A stretch of 64,000 nucleotides of DNA, from NCBI RefSeq assembly GCF_023168325.1, contig NZ_AP025688.1:1240001-1304000 (forward strand). Reading direction: 5' to 3'. Under the pieces are notes generated by a model. That model was not told the origin of the DNA. It searched no databases and worked only from the letters and a program-made list of their open reading frames with translations. This DNA comes from Tsukamurella sp. PLM1 (GTDB taxonomy: Bacteria > Actinomycetota > Actinomycetes > Mycobacteriales > Mycobacteriaceae). Positions 29,700 to 38,333 of this stretch are shown piece after piece (position 1 is the stretch's first letter; every line of letters starts with the position of its first letter). The position numbers were made by a program, and so were the translations under genes.

Positions 29700-29714
29700 G
29701 GTAGGCGATCTACC
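29700..29714. promoter_or_regulatory. Palindrome between LysR gene and oxidoreductase
   Basis: GGTAG-N5-CTACC, a perfect 5-bp dyad within the 124-base divergent region, 41 bases from the LysR ATG and 70 from the oxidoreductase ATG. Position and symmetry fit a LysR-type operator, but it does not show a clean T-N11-A box. Confidence 0.35.
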
Positions 29715-29783
29715 ACGTTGAATGCGAATCCTCCATGCACCAATCTGGTGATAGACAACGACGTCTCACAGGAGGAGAAGATC

Positions 29784-31117
29784 ATGCGCAGCACCCACGT
29801 CGTGGTGATCGGCTCGGGATTCGGCGGCCTCGCCGCCGCGAAGCAGCTCGCGAAGTCGGGCATCGAGACCACCCTCATCTCGGCGAACGGCACCCACCTC
29901 TTCCAGCCCCTGCTGTACCAGGTGGCCACCGGCGTCACCGCCGGCGCGCGCATCGCCCCGCCCATCGCGCAGGTGCTCCGCCGCAAGCGCACCGTCGACG
30001 TGGTCACGGGCTACGTCACCGAGGTCGACGCCGCGCGCAAGATCGTCACCTACGCCACCGAGGACGGCATCGAGCGGATCGGCTACACCTACCTCGTCGT
30101 CGCCGCCGGTGCCGCGCAGGCGTACTTCGGCCACGACGAGTGGGAGAGCCGCACCTTCGCCCTGAAGACCCTCGAGGACGCCGAGAACCTGCGCGAGCGC
30201 CTGCGCGCCGCGTTCGCCGCGCCGGCGGAGAGCCCCGCGCGCACCGTCGTGGTGGTCGGCGCCGGCGCCACCGGCGTCGAGGTGGCCGGGCAGGTCGCCG
30301 AGCTCGCCCGCCGGTTCCACGACGACGCCGCGATCCGCATCCACCTGGTCGAGGGCGCCGACGATGTGCTGCCCTTCTACGGCGGCACCCTCTCGGGCTA
30401 CACCCGTGCCGCGCTGGAGAAGGCCGGCGTCGTCGTGCACACCGGCACTGTCGTCACCGCGATCGAGGACGGCGTGGTCACCGTGAAGGACGCCGCCGGC
30501 GCCGAGCGCGAGATCCCGGCGGGCACCGTCGTCTGGTCGGCGGGCGTCAAGGCGACCCCGCTGGCCGGGGTGATCGCCGAGGCCACGGGCTGCGAGACCG
30601 ACCGCAACGGCCGCCTCCTCATCAATCGCGACCTCACGGTCGGCGGCCGCGCGGACGTCTTCGCCCTCGGTGACATGACGAACCTGAACGGCCTGCCCGG
30701 GCAGAGCCCCGTCGCCATGCAGCAGGGGCGCCACGCCGCCGACGTGATCCGCGGGAAGAAGGCCCCGGCACGCACTTCCGCTACCTGGACAAGGGCAGCA
30801 TGGCGATGATCGACACCCCGCACGCGGTGGTCCAGCCGCCGCTCGGCCTGCCGGGCCTCACCGGCATCGTCGCCTGGGCGGGCTGGCTGGCCGTGCACCT
30901 GTACTACCTGGCGGGCATGGGCCATCGCGCCGCGGTGCTCCGGGACTGGCTGCGCGCCTTCGCCGGCACGGCCCGGCCCGGGTTCGCCGCCACCGTCGGG
31001 CTGCCCGACGGTGCGCCGACGGTCACCGTCGGGCCCGCGGAGGCGAGGGAGGCGCTACCCGGCGGACTTGGCGTTGCCGGCGCGCCAGACGCTCCACGGG
31101 ATGTTCCAGTCGCCTAG
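29784..31117 (+). CDS. Type II NADH dehydrogenase-like FAD/NAD(P) oxidoreductase, frame broken once
   Basis: Two-dinucleotide-fold flavoprotein. The FAD site is VVIGSGFGGLAAAKQLAKSG at residues 5-25, the NAD(P) site is VVVGAGATGVEVAGQVAEL near residue 155, and the second FAD motif is ADVFALGDM near residue 292. The C-terminus has the amphipathic segment typical of NDH-2 (GIVAWAGWLAVHLYYLAGM) that docks on the membrane, so electrons from NADH to menaquinone is the likely reaction. The frame breaks near 30765 in a C run; joined length is exactly 445 codons. AGGAGGAG lies 8 bases before ATG 29784. The 3' end overlaps the convergent transpeptidase gene by 63 bases, which may be inflated by error. 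Confidence 0.85.
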
Positions 31118-32277
31118 CCCGTCGACCCCCTCGAGGGTGGGGCCCTGGGTGTCGGTGACCTTCACGATGTCGCCGCGCTTGGTGTTCTGCAGGAACCACA
31201 GCGCGTTCTCGGTGCTCACGTTGAGGCAGCCGTGGCTCACGTTGGTGGAGCCCTGCTGGTTCACCGACCACGGGGCGCTGTGCAGGTAGATGCCGCTGTA
31301 GGACATCTGGACCGCGTAGTCGACCAGGGTGCGGTACCCGTTGGGGGAGTTCACCGGCACGCCGTAGGTGGACGAGTCCATGATCATGTTCTGGCGATGA
31401 TCGCCGATGAGGTACACGCCGTTCGGGGTCTCGTTGCCGGGGCCGCCCATCGACGTGGGCATGGTCTTGATGAGCTTGCCGTTCTTCGTGACTCGGACGA
31501 TCTTGTCCTTGTCGGACACGGTGGTGATCACCTCGTCGCCCACGGTGAACCGGGTGGAGGCGTCCTTCTGGCCGAAGGTGCCGCCGCCGAGGTCCACGCC
31601 GTAGATCTTCACGTCCACGCTGACCTTGGTGCCCGGCTTGAAGTAGCTCTCCGGGCGCCAGCGCACCTCGGACGGGCTGATCCAGTAGAAGGCGCCCTCG
31701 ACCTGCGGGGAGGTGGACACCGTGATGGCGCGTTCGGCCGCGACGCGGTCGGTGATGCGCTCGTCGAACTTCACGCCCACTGTCTGCCCGACGCCCACCG
31801 TCGAGTTGTCGGCCGTGGTGAAGTAGGCCTGGGTGAGGTTCGCGGGCGACTCGGTGCTGAAGGTGGAGTTCGCCACGTTCACGCCGCCCACGCCGTTCGC
31901 CTCCGCGCGCAGCTTGTACTGCTTGTTGTAGCCCAGCGGCTCGGTATTGCTCCAGGACTTGCCGTCGTCCGAGAGCTTGCCCGAGACCTCCTTGCCGTCC
32001 GGGTTCGTCATGACCACCTTGGCGAGCGTGCCGCCCGCGACGGAGACCTTCACCGGCACGCCGGGCTGCACGTTGACCGCGCCGTTCTGGACGCTGGAGG
32101 TGATCTGCGGGCGCAGCAGGTCGAAGAAGGGGTCGAGTCCGTGATCTTCTGGCCTGCGTCCGGCAGCGGCAGCGCATCGTTCGCGGCGGCGGTGCACCCC
32201 GCCACCAGCACCATCGCGGTGGCTGCGGCGACGACCGCGGTCAGGGCACGACGGGGTCCGGTGGGGCGGATGCGCAT
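31055..32277 (-). CDS. L,D-transpeptidase lipoprotein (LdtMt2-like), frame broken once
   Basis: Forms 3-3 cross-links in peptidoglycan outside the membrane. A lipoprotein signal with lipobox LVAGC opens the protein, then two Ig-like domains (VNVQPGVPVKVSVAGG and VGVGQTVGVKFDERITD), then the YkuD catalytic domain with HSAPW and SHGCLNVS holding the nucleophilic Cys. A C-terminal Trp-rich tail ends GDWNIPWSVW. The frame breaks near 32140 (one base); joined length is 407 residues, as in LdtMt2. ATG 32277 is chosen because the signal peptide begins there; an ATG lies seven codons upstream. Confidence 0.93.
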
Positions 32278-32375
32278 GGTTCTGCTCCAGAGGTTCATCG
32301 AGGGAGTCGGCGACGACCGATTGCGCCCGATTCTAACGGGGGTCGCGGTGGGTCGGGAAACGGTACGGTGCGGAT

Positions 32376-32591
32376 GTGAGCGACGACGGTGACCGGCCGC
32401 AGGGCCCGTGGGGCGATAAGGGGTACAACAAGCTCGCGCTGGGCATCGCCCTCGGCGTGGTCATCGGTGCCGCGGTCGGGGCCTCGCTCGGAAACGCGGG
32501 GCTGGGCATCGGGGTGGGGCTGGCGCTCGGCATCGCCCTCGCGATGGCGTTCGGCTTCGGCGCGGGCAACGACGAGGACGGCGACGAATGA
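32376..32591 (+). CDS. Small glycine-zipper membrane protein
   Basis: A 71-residue protein with one long Gly/Ala-rich hydrophobic segment (GIALGVVIGAAVGASLGNAG then GIGVGLALGIALAMAFGF) flanked by acidic ends, so probably a hairpin or single-pass membrane protein that oligomerises through Gly packing. It starts at GTG 32376 and its stop overlaps the start of the next acyl-CoA dehydrogenase (ATGA), so it is translationally coupled to it. Function unknown. Confidence 0.7.
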   Translation: MSDDGDRPQGPWGDKGYNKLALGIALGVVIGAAVGASLGNAGLGIGVGLALGIALAMAFGFGAGNDEDGDE

Positions 32592-33757
32592 CCACTCATC
32601 CCGACGAGTTGGCCGGCCTGACCGGTCTCTTCAGCGACCAGGAGCTGCAGATCGCCGCGTCGGTGCGCGCCCTGTGCGCCGCCGAGGTCGAACCGCACGT
32701 GGCCCGCTGGTTCGAGCAGGGCGAGCCGGACGACCCGCGCGGGCTCATGCGCAAGCTGGGGGACTTGGGCCTGCTGGGAATGCACCTGCAGGGGTACGGC
32801 TGCGCCGGCACCAGCGCCACGGAGTACGGACTCGCCTGCCTGGAGCTGGAGGCGTGCGACTCGGGGCTGCGGTCCATGGTCTCGGTGCAGGGCTCGCTGG
32901 CCATGTACGCGATCTGGCGGTGGGCGAGCGAGGAGGAGAAGCAGCGCTGGCTGCCCGGCATGGCCGCGGGCGAGATCATCGGCTGCTTCGGCCTCACCGA
33001 GCCCGACCACGGCTCCGACCCCGCCGCGATGCGCACCCGGGCGCGGCGGGACGGCGACGACTGGATCCTCGACGGCCGGAAGATGTGGATCACCAACGGA
33101 TCCCTCGCCGGTGTCGCCGTGATCTGGGCGCAGACCGACGAGGGGATCCGCGGCTTCGCCGTGCCCACCGACACCGCCGGCTTCACGGCGAACACGATTC
33201 ACCACAAGCTGTCGTTGCGCGCGTCGGTGACCTCCGAACTCGTGCTCGACGGTGTGCGCGTCCCCGGCTCCGCGGCCTTCCCCGAGGTGCGTGGCCTGCG
33301 CGGGCCGCTGTCCTGCCTGAGCGAGGCGCGATACGGCATCGTCTGGGGCGCAATGGGAGCCGCGCGGACGGCGATCGAGTGCGCGCAGCGGTACGCGACC
33401 GAGCGGGAGCAGTTCGGCCGGCCGATCGGCGGGTTCCAGCTGACCCAGCAGAAGCTGGCGGACATGACGGTGGAGTACGTCAAGGGCGTGCTGCTCGCGG
33501 TGCATCTGGGGCGTATGAAGGACGCGGGTTCGCTTCGGCCCGAACAGGTCTCGATCGGCAAGCTCAACAACGTGCGCGAGGCGATCGACATCTGCCGCAC
33601 CGCGCGCACCATCCTGGGCGCCAACGGCATCTCGCTCGAGTACCCCGTGATCCGGCATGCGAACAATCTGGAGAGCGTGCTGACCTACGAGGGCACCGTG
33701 GAGATGCACACCCTGATCCTGGGACAGAAGCTGACCGGGCAAGACGCGTTCCGCTGA
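32588..33757 (+). CDS. gcdH: Glutaryl-CoA dehydrogenase-like acyl-CoA dehydrogenase
   Basis: FAD enzyme of the glutaryl-CoA class: oxidative decarboxylation of glutaryl-CoA to crotonyl-CoA in lysine and tryptophan breakdown. In the 389-residue protein FGLTEPDHGSDPAAM and WILDGRKMWITNG form the flavin loop, and the catalytic Glu sits in LTYEGTVEMHTLILGQKLTG, the GcdH signature rather than the generic FadE one. Start ATG 32588 overlaps the stop of the small membrane protein. tRNA-Lys follows 119 bases downstream. Confidence 0.88.
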   Translation: MTTHPDELAGLTGLFSDQELQIAASVRALCAAEVEPHVARWFEQGEPDDPRGLMRKLGDLGLLGMHLQGYGCAGTSATEYGLACLELEACDSGLRSMVSVQGSLAMYAIWRWASEEEKQRWLPGMAAGEIIGCFGLTEPDHGSDPAAMRTRARRDGDDWILDGRKMWITNGSLAGVAVIWAQTDEGIRGFAVPTDTAGFTANTIHHKLSLRASVTSELVLDGVRVPGSAAFPEVRGLRGPLSCLSEARYGIVWGAMGAARTAIECAQRYATEREQFGRPIGGFQLTQQKLADMTVEYVKGVLLAVHLGRMKDAGSLRPEQVSIGKLNNVREAIDICRTARTILGANGISLEYPVIRHANNLESVLTYEGTVEMHTLILGQKLTGQDAFR

Positions 33758-33876
33758 CCCGCCCGCCCGGCTGTTTCGGGCTCAGAAACCGGGTCTGAAC
33801 AGGCGATTTCATGTTTCCGGTATCGTCTTGCTAGAGTACTTCAGCACGCAAGCGAGCGGTACGGCTGGCGAAGCGC

Positions 33877-33949
<73 letters not shown>

Positions 33950-33961
33950 CAGTAAGTATAG

Positions 33962-33990
33962 AAGAGGCGGGGCCCACGGGCCTCTTTCGT
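33962..33990 (+). terminator. Terminator after tRNA-Lys
   Basis: AAGAGGC (33962-33968) pairs with GCCTCTT (33980-33986) around an 11-base loop and is followed by T-rich TTTCGTTT, the standard form of an intrinsic terminator, 12 bases after the tRNA. Confidence 0.7.
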
Positions 33991-34067
33991 TTCCTGCGTC
34001 GGAGGGCGCGAAGTCGGACCCTGAAATCCCATAGCCGTCCGCCGGCCCCGCGTGCCACTATCACCGG

Positions 34068-34448
34068 ATGCCTGACCTCTGCGACTGCGACCGTCGCGAC
34101 CATGCCGACTCGCCCGACGGGCACTGCCTAAACTTGTCTACCGCCGGCGAGGAGCCCGAGGACCAGTCGCTCGCCTGCTACACCCGCTGCGGCTGTTGCA
34201 TGGCCGATTGCCCGGACGTGCACCCGACGCCGACGCCGGGCTTCTTCGACCCGGCGCCGGGCAGCGTGACGTTCGCCGCCGAGTACGTTGCGACGCTGCC
34301 GGCCGACGACCAGGAGCAGCTGCGGGCGCGGGAGACGGCAGGGGACATCCGGATTCGGCCACGTGCCGAGTCGACCCCGGAGGCGATGCGCGACATCAGG
34401 ATCCTTCGCACCGCCCGTAAGCACATGCGGGACGGGGACGAGGCGTGA
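34068..34448 (+). CDS. Cysteine-rich hypothetical protein, phage-like
   Basis: A 126-residue protein with eight Cys in its first 50 residues (CDCDRRDHADSPDGHC and CYTRCGCCMADC), likely a zinc-binding module, then a charged helical C-terminus. I recognise no family. It overlaps the next gene by four bases (ATGA), so the two are coupled. Short Cys-rich proteins beside cREC genes are common in actinophages and integrated elements. Confidence 0.6.
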   Translation: MPDLCDCDRRDHADSPDGHCLNLSTAGEEPEDQSLACYTRCGCCMADCPDVHPTPTPGFFDPAPGSVTFAAEYVATLPADDQEQLRARETAGDIRIRPRAESTPEAMRDIRILRTARKHMRDGDEA

Positions 34449-34726
34449 AGCTGTTCGTCGACGACCTGCGCGACCCGCCTGAGGCCACCTGGACCGTCGC
34501 GCGCACCAGCGCCGAGGCGTTGGAGATCCTGCAGTCCGGCGCCCAGGTCGATGAGCTGAGCCTGGACCACGACCTCGGCGGTGAGGACACGAGCCGGCCG
34601 ATCGTGCTGTGGTTGGCCGAGCAGGATCGGTGGCCGGCGGTCGTGCGCGTGCACTCCGCGAACCCGGTCGGTGTGGAGTGGCTCACCGGCATGGTCGAGC
34701 GGTACGGACCCGGGGTGACGCGGTGA
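34445..34726 (+). CDS. cREC: cyclic-phosphate-processing receiver-like domain protein
   Basis: A 93-residue stand-alone receiver-like domain. It has the opening KLFVDDLRDPPEATWTVART with a paired Asp, and LSLDHDLGG, the signature of the cREC group found in phages and in nucleotide or RNA-end processing conflict systems. It begins at an overlapping ATGA with the Cys-rich gene, and its stop overlaps a GTG that opens a further mini-ORF. This three-gene string is the left part of the accessory region. Confidence 0.75.
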   Translation: MKLFVDDLRDPPEATWTVARTSAEALEILQSGAQVDELSLDHDLGGEDTSRPIVLWLAEQDRWPAVVRVHSANPVGVEWLTGMVERYGPGVTR

Positions 34727-34833
34727 CTAGGGTTCCGGCGACGTGCAGCTCGTTCACCTGTACCGCTGCGATAAGGGATCGCCCAGTCACTGCGTCGCCT
34801 GCTTCGGTGAGCGGCAGCGGGTGGGGCCGTTGA
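34723..34833 (+). CDS. Coupled 36-codon mini-ORF
   Basis: GTG 34723 overlaps the TGA of the cREC gene (GTGA), and the frame closes at TGA 34831-34833, just before a strong hairpin. The predicted peptide is Ser/Thr-rich. The overlapping frame from 34743 encodes a more protein-like Cys/His sequence (HLYRCDKGSPSHCVACFGE) without a nearby stop, so a frame error may hide a slightly longer zinc-ribbon protein. Low certainty. Confidence 0.35.
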   Translation: MTRVPATCSSFTCTAAIRDRPVTASPASVSGSGWGR

Positions 34834-34838
34834 AGCAA

Positions 34839-34882
34839 CGACGAAAGCCCGTCGCCTCAACGAGGAAACGGGGCTTTCGTCG
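34839..34882. terminator. Bidirectional terminator between convergent accessory operons
   Basis: CGACGAAAGCCCGT (34839-34852) and ACGGGGCTTTCGTCG (34868-34882) pair almost perfectly with one bulge and a 15-base loop. The A/T-rich stem ends give T- or A-runs on both strands. It lies between the plus-strand cREC genes and the stop of the minus-strand immunity gene at 34889, so it can serve both. Confidence 0.75.
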
Positions 34883-34888
34883 CTCGAT

Positions 34889-35425
34889 CTACCGTGTGTA
34901 CAGGGTTGCGATCTCGGGCTCGGGCGCTGGCACGTTCGGCACGACCTTCTCCCTCCAGTCCGGATCGAACACCACTCCGTCCACTTTGGTTGCGTGCAGG
35001 ACATTGGCGCCGACACCGACCAGGTCTCGAGACGCACTGCGCGGCGGCGAGAACGTCACATCGAGCAGATCGTCCGGCCCAAGCGCGTTCTCTACGCGGT
35101 CGATTTGCAGACTCATGCCCCAATCGCCCTTAAGGTCGCCACCTCCGGGCGACCAGAGACGAATTTCGTACGCCAGATCGTACTCGCTGACGCCGAGTGC
35201 CACATCCTCGTCGTTCACCCGAACCTCGGGATCTTGAAGCTCGAAGGCAATCCGGGATGTCGCCTTTGCTCGCGTCTCCGCGCCGAAAAACCAACGATCC
35301 GGGATGGTGCCTGTTCCTGCGACAGTGGCAAGAAATTGATTGACTAAGTCTGCTGTATCCCCGCGTGATAGCTCACGTCTAGGCCACCAGAATCGAAGAT
35401 TCCTGAAAAGCGCGTCGTTGCTCAA
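34889..35425 (-). CDS. Imm52-like immunity protein
   Basis: A 178-residue soluble acidic protein with no signal peptide. The call as Imm52 rests on position (directly after a Tox-REase-5 toxin, its known partner family) and on the pattern of a short protein rich in Trp and Asp (RFWWPRRELSRGD, WGMSLQIDRVENALGP). It starts at a TTG (35425) that overlaps the toxin stop (TTGA), so it is translationally coupled to the toxin. Base composition is lower in GC than the core genes. It would bind and block the nuclease domain in the producer cell. Confidence 0.65.
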   Translation of the reverse strand: MSNDALFRNLRFWWPRRELSRGDTADLVNQFLATVAGTGTIPDRWFFGAETRAKATSRIAFELQDPEVRVNDEDVALGVSEYDLAYEIRLWSPGGGDLKGDWGMSLQIDRVENALGPDDLLDVTFSPPRSASRDLVGVGANVLHATKVDGVVFDPDWREKVVPNVPAPEPEIATLYTR

Positions 35426-37357
35426 AACGTAACCCTTCCCTTCGGGGCAAAAATCACTTGCTTTGCTACTCCGGTGACACCGTTCAAAGCATGAGAAAAT
35501 GCATCGCGACCTTCTGCTGTCGAAGTATACACGTGCAGCGGATAGCCGAGCTTTCCGGCTATTCTTGCCTCGGCGACTATATCGCTCGGCGTGGATGTGA
35601 TGTAGGGCTTGAACTGCCCGCCCTCGATCACCGACGTATATCCGTCCTTCGCTTCTAGCAGTGCGCCGTTTGCGAAGCCGTCGAAGTTCTTGCCGCCCGC
35701 GTGATATACCCATCCGCGCTGAACGAACGTCACAGACTCCTCGTAATAGTCAGCGGATGGCCTGCCGGAGGGACCAACGTATCTCCATTGGCCCGGACCT
35801 CCATCAGTTTCACCCTGTATTGGGGTTCGCATCGGAACAACCTGCCCAGGGAGCTGGAATGTTGTTCCGTTCAGATTGGCTGTGTGCTGGCGAATGGATA
35901 CGGCGTCGCCCGGCTTAAGTCCGGGAGCACCCCCACGGTTTGCCCCGCGACTACCGTACTAATGACTGACCGCGGCTTGCCGTTAACAGTTGCCGTCACC
36001 AGGCTGGCGATGGCCAATCCGTTCGGAGACATGTCTCGGAAGTAAATTGAGCCTGTCGCCTGATCCCAGACCAGCTGACCAGCGACATTTCCTTGGTTCG
36101 ATGCCACGCCGATCGCTTCGCCGTCCATGAGGTGGATCGGTGCGTCACCACCGCCGTCGTTTCCGGGTCCCGGGGTGCCGCGAGGTGGCCCGGGAGGCGG
36201 ATCGAGTTTCCGGGGTCGTTGTTGCCCGGGTTTGGGTCCGGGATTCGCCCGCCGCCGCCAGGGCCAGGCAACTGCACGGGTTTGCTGACTCTGGTGGCGT
36301 TCGTATACAGCGCCCGTGTCGCGTTCTCCGACACCACCTGTCCACTGCGAACAGCCGTGTCCGTCGTCTTCTTCCGTCGGTATGTCCCGATCACACTCGC
36401 CAGCTCCGCTGCCTGGTAGGGGATGCCGGAGTTCTTGTCGCGGTCCTCGTCGCTGCTGCGGGTGCGGTTCTCGTCGCGGTCGCGGGCCTTGCTTGAGGTC
36501 GTCGAGGTGGTGGTTTCGGGTGTCGGGGTCCGCAGCTGGGGCGTGGTGGTCTTCGGTGCCTGCGGGGTGGTGGCGACGGTGTTCGGGGCGGTGGCGACCG
36601 GGTTCTCCGCGGTCTGCGGCGGGTTGGCCTGCCCGGTCTGCGGTGCCTGCGGGGCCTGGGGCTGCTGGGTGGGGCCGCAGTTGAGGATGCAGGCGTTGGG
36701 GTCGGTCTGGTCGGGGGTCGGCATCGGCCGGGCGGTGCCCTGGAACCCGCTGCCGTTGCCCTGCGCCGGGGGCGGCATCAGTCCGGTGTTCGTGTCCGGC
36801 GGCACCGTGGTGTTCGGGGCTTGCGGGGCGGTGGTGTTGCCGCCGTTGCCCTGGGTGGGGCCGGGATCCTGGGTGGGCTGCGGACCGCAGGTCTGACTGC
36901 CGTCGGGGCACGGCGCCGCATTGGCCGGCGCATCGGACAGGCCGACGGGGAGCAGGATCAGCGCGGAGGCGATCCCGACGGCGCTGATCGCTGCGGCGAC
37001 GCGCTGCCCGGTCGGGGCGGGGTCGTCGGTGCGCAGGTTCGGGTCGCTGTCCTGGAGTTCTCGGACGCCTTTCCAGAAGACGAGCCCAATGAGGCCGGAG
37101 ATGAGGAAGTAGCCGAGGAACACGACCGGGACCGGGGTCCAGTACCGCGCCGGCCCAAAGGTCAGCAGGAACCCGAGGATCAGCAGCGCGGCGGCGCCGA
37201 CGGTGATCGCCCACCAGCCGGCGCGGGTGATGCCGCGACCGCTGCGGGCGGCGTGCGCGGGCTTTCCTGCGGGTGGGGTGTCGTCACGGGCGACGGGGAT
37301 CTGCGCCGTGTCGGGAGCCGGTTCGTGCTGTCCGGTCTCGTCGGATGGGGACGGCAT
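35422..37357 (-). CDS. Membrane-anchored polymorphic toxin with C-terminal Tox-REase-5 nuclease domain, frame broken twice
   Basis: About 645 residues after joining (breaks near 36170 and 35925, one base each; length exactly 646 codons). N-terminus: charged tail, two TM helices at about residues 47-100 (WWAITVGAAALLILGFLLTF, VPVVFLGYFLISGLIGLVFW), a third hydrophobic segment near residues 125-146 ending SDAPANAAP, then a long Pro/Thr/Gln-rich stalk. A middle domain has WDQATGSIYFRDMSPNGLAI and LKPGDAVSIRQHT. The last 110 residues fit restriction-endonuclease-fold toxin 5: FDGF with an Asp and LLEAKDGY with E-x-K. Start ATG 37357 has GAGGA upstream. The nuclease tip and immunity gene are clearly lower in GC (50% at 35401-35520) than the stalk, as expected for exchangeable toxin tips. 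It lies in the same minus-strand set as a porin and two small membrane proteins. Confidence 0.8.
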
Positions 37358-37480
37358 GAGTCCTCGTTTCTGAAGAAGGAAGAAGGTGGAATCAACCCGG
37401 TCGACCGCCTACCCGCGGCTGGGTTCGGGATCGGCTGGGGATGCATTCACCAGAGCACGGTTTCTCGTCCGGCCTCAACC

Positions 37481-37608
37481 ACCGGACGGGTCCGGACGGG
37501 TCCGGACGCCTATCTCTGCTGGCAGCGCCGTTTTTCGTTGCCGAACTGTGATGTTTGCGGGGCAGGTTCGGTGGTGTCCGGAGTGTCCGGTCCGGACGGT
37601 CCGGACGG
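37481..37608. repeat. Cluster of TCCGGACGG direct repeats upstream of the toxin gene
   Basis: Two groups of near-identical 9-10-bp units: three at 37481-37510 (CCGGACGGG, TCCGGACGGG, TCCGGACGCC) and four at 37577-37608 (TCCGGAGTG, TCCGG, TCCGGACGG, TCCGGACGG). Each unit has the palindromic core TCCGGA. They lie in the 294-base gap between the HTH gene stop and the toxin start, about one helical turn apart, and look like an operator array or iterons. The rest of the gap holds no gene I can support. Confidence 0.7.
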
Positions 37609-37651
37609 CGTGTCGCCGGTTGAGTGGTCGGCGTGTCGCGATGCTGCGGTG

Positions 37652-38115
37652 TCACATCGTGGCCCAGCTGAGCAGGAAGGCCATGACCGCCAGTGCGGCG
37701 ACGAGGACGACGATGACGCTCACCACGGCGACGGCGATGGGCTTGCGATCGACCTCACTTGCGAGCTCTGCCGCCGGGACGTCACCTGCGCTGTGCGCGG
37801 CGGCGGGGACATCCACCGATCGCCGCCAGGCCTCGTGCCACCGCTCGGGTGTCCAGTCGGTCACACCTGCTTCCATGTCACTTCCCTCCGCTGTGGTGAT
37901 GCCGCCCGCCGTGATGCGCAGGTAGGCGATGACGGGTTCGAGGTCCTCGAATCGGGCCGGTACGTGCCTTCCAGACCGCCAGTCCGAGAGTCGCTGCTTC
38001 GACACACCCGCTGCTGCGTGCGCGACGGCGGCGAGGCTGGGGTTACCCGCCTCGTCGAACGCGCGCCGCAGCGCGAAGCGAGCTCGCCCCCGCCGCCGGG
38101 GATCGGCTCCGTCAC
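37652..38115 (-). CDS. HTH protein with C-terminal transmembrane anchor, frame broken once
   Basis: About 154 residues after joining (one base missing near 38070). The N-terminal part reads LRRAFDEAGNPSLAAVAHAA then AGVSKQRLSDWRSGRHVPAR, an XRE-like helix-turn-helix. A short linker containing DWTPERWHEAWRRSVD follows, then a single TM near the C-terminus (IAVAVVSVIVVLVAALAVMA). GTG 38115 overlaps the stop of the preceding two-TM gene (GTGA). A membrane-tethered DNA-binding protein next to an array of palindromic repeats suggests a local regulator that senses envelope state. That is inference. Confidence 0.7.
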
Positions 38116-38333
38116 TTCTGCACCAACTCGTAGAACTTCTGGACGTTCGACCAGAACAGCCACCCCGCCACCACCGTGATGACGAAGAAGCCGCCCCAGA
38201 CCGGCCAGGCCCCGATCGCTTCGACCGCCCTGGGTAGGCGGGGGAGCGTGAACGCGCAGCAGACGATGATGACTGCGCCGGCGATCACTCCCACGGCGGC
38301 CTTCACGGCTTCGCCGCGCTCGGGCTCAGCCAC
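38112..38333 (-). CDS. Small two-TM membrane protein
   Basis: A 73-residue protein with two hydrophobic helices (AAVGVIAGAVIIVCCAF and WPVWGGFFVITVVAGWLFW) and a short polar tail (NVQKFYELVQK). It starts at GTG 38333, inside the last codons of the porin gene (8-base overlap), and ends overlapping the HTH/TM gene. The second helix resembles the second TM of the toxin in length and aromatic content. Function unknown; coupling implies a role with the porin or toxin. Confidence 0.65.
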   Translation of the reverse strand: MAEPERGEAVKAAVGVIAGAVIIVCCAFTLPRLPRAVEAIGAWPVWGGFFVITVVAGWLFWSNVQKFYELVQK

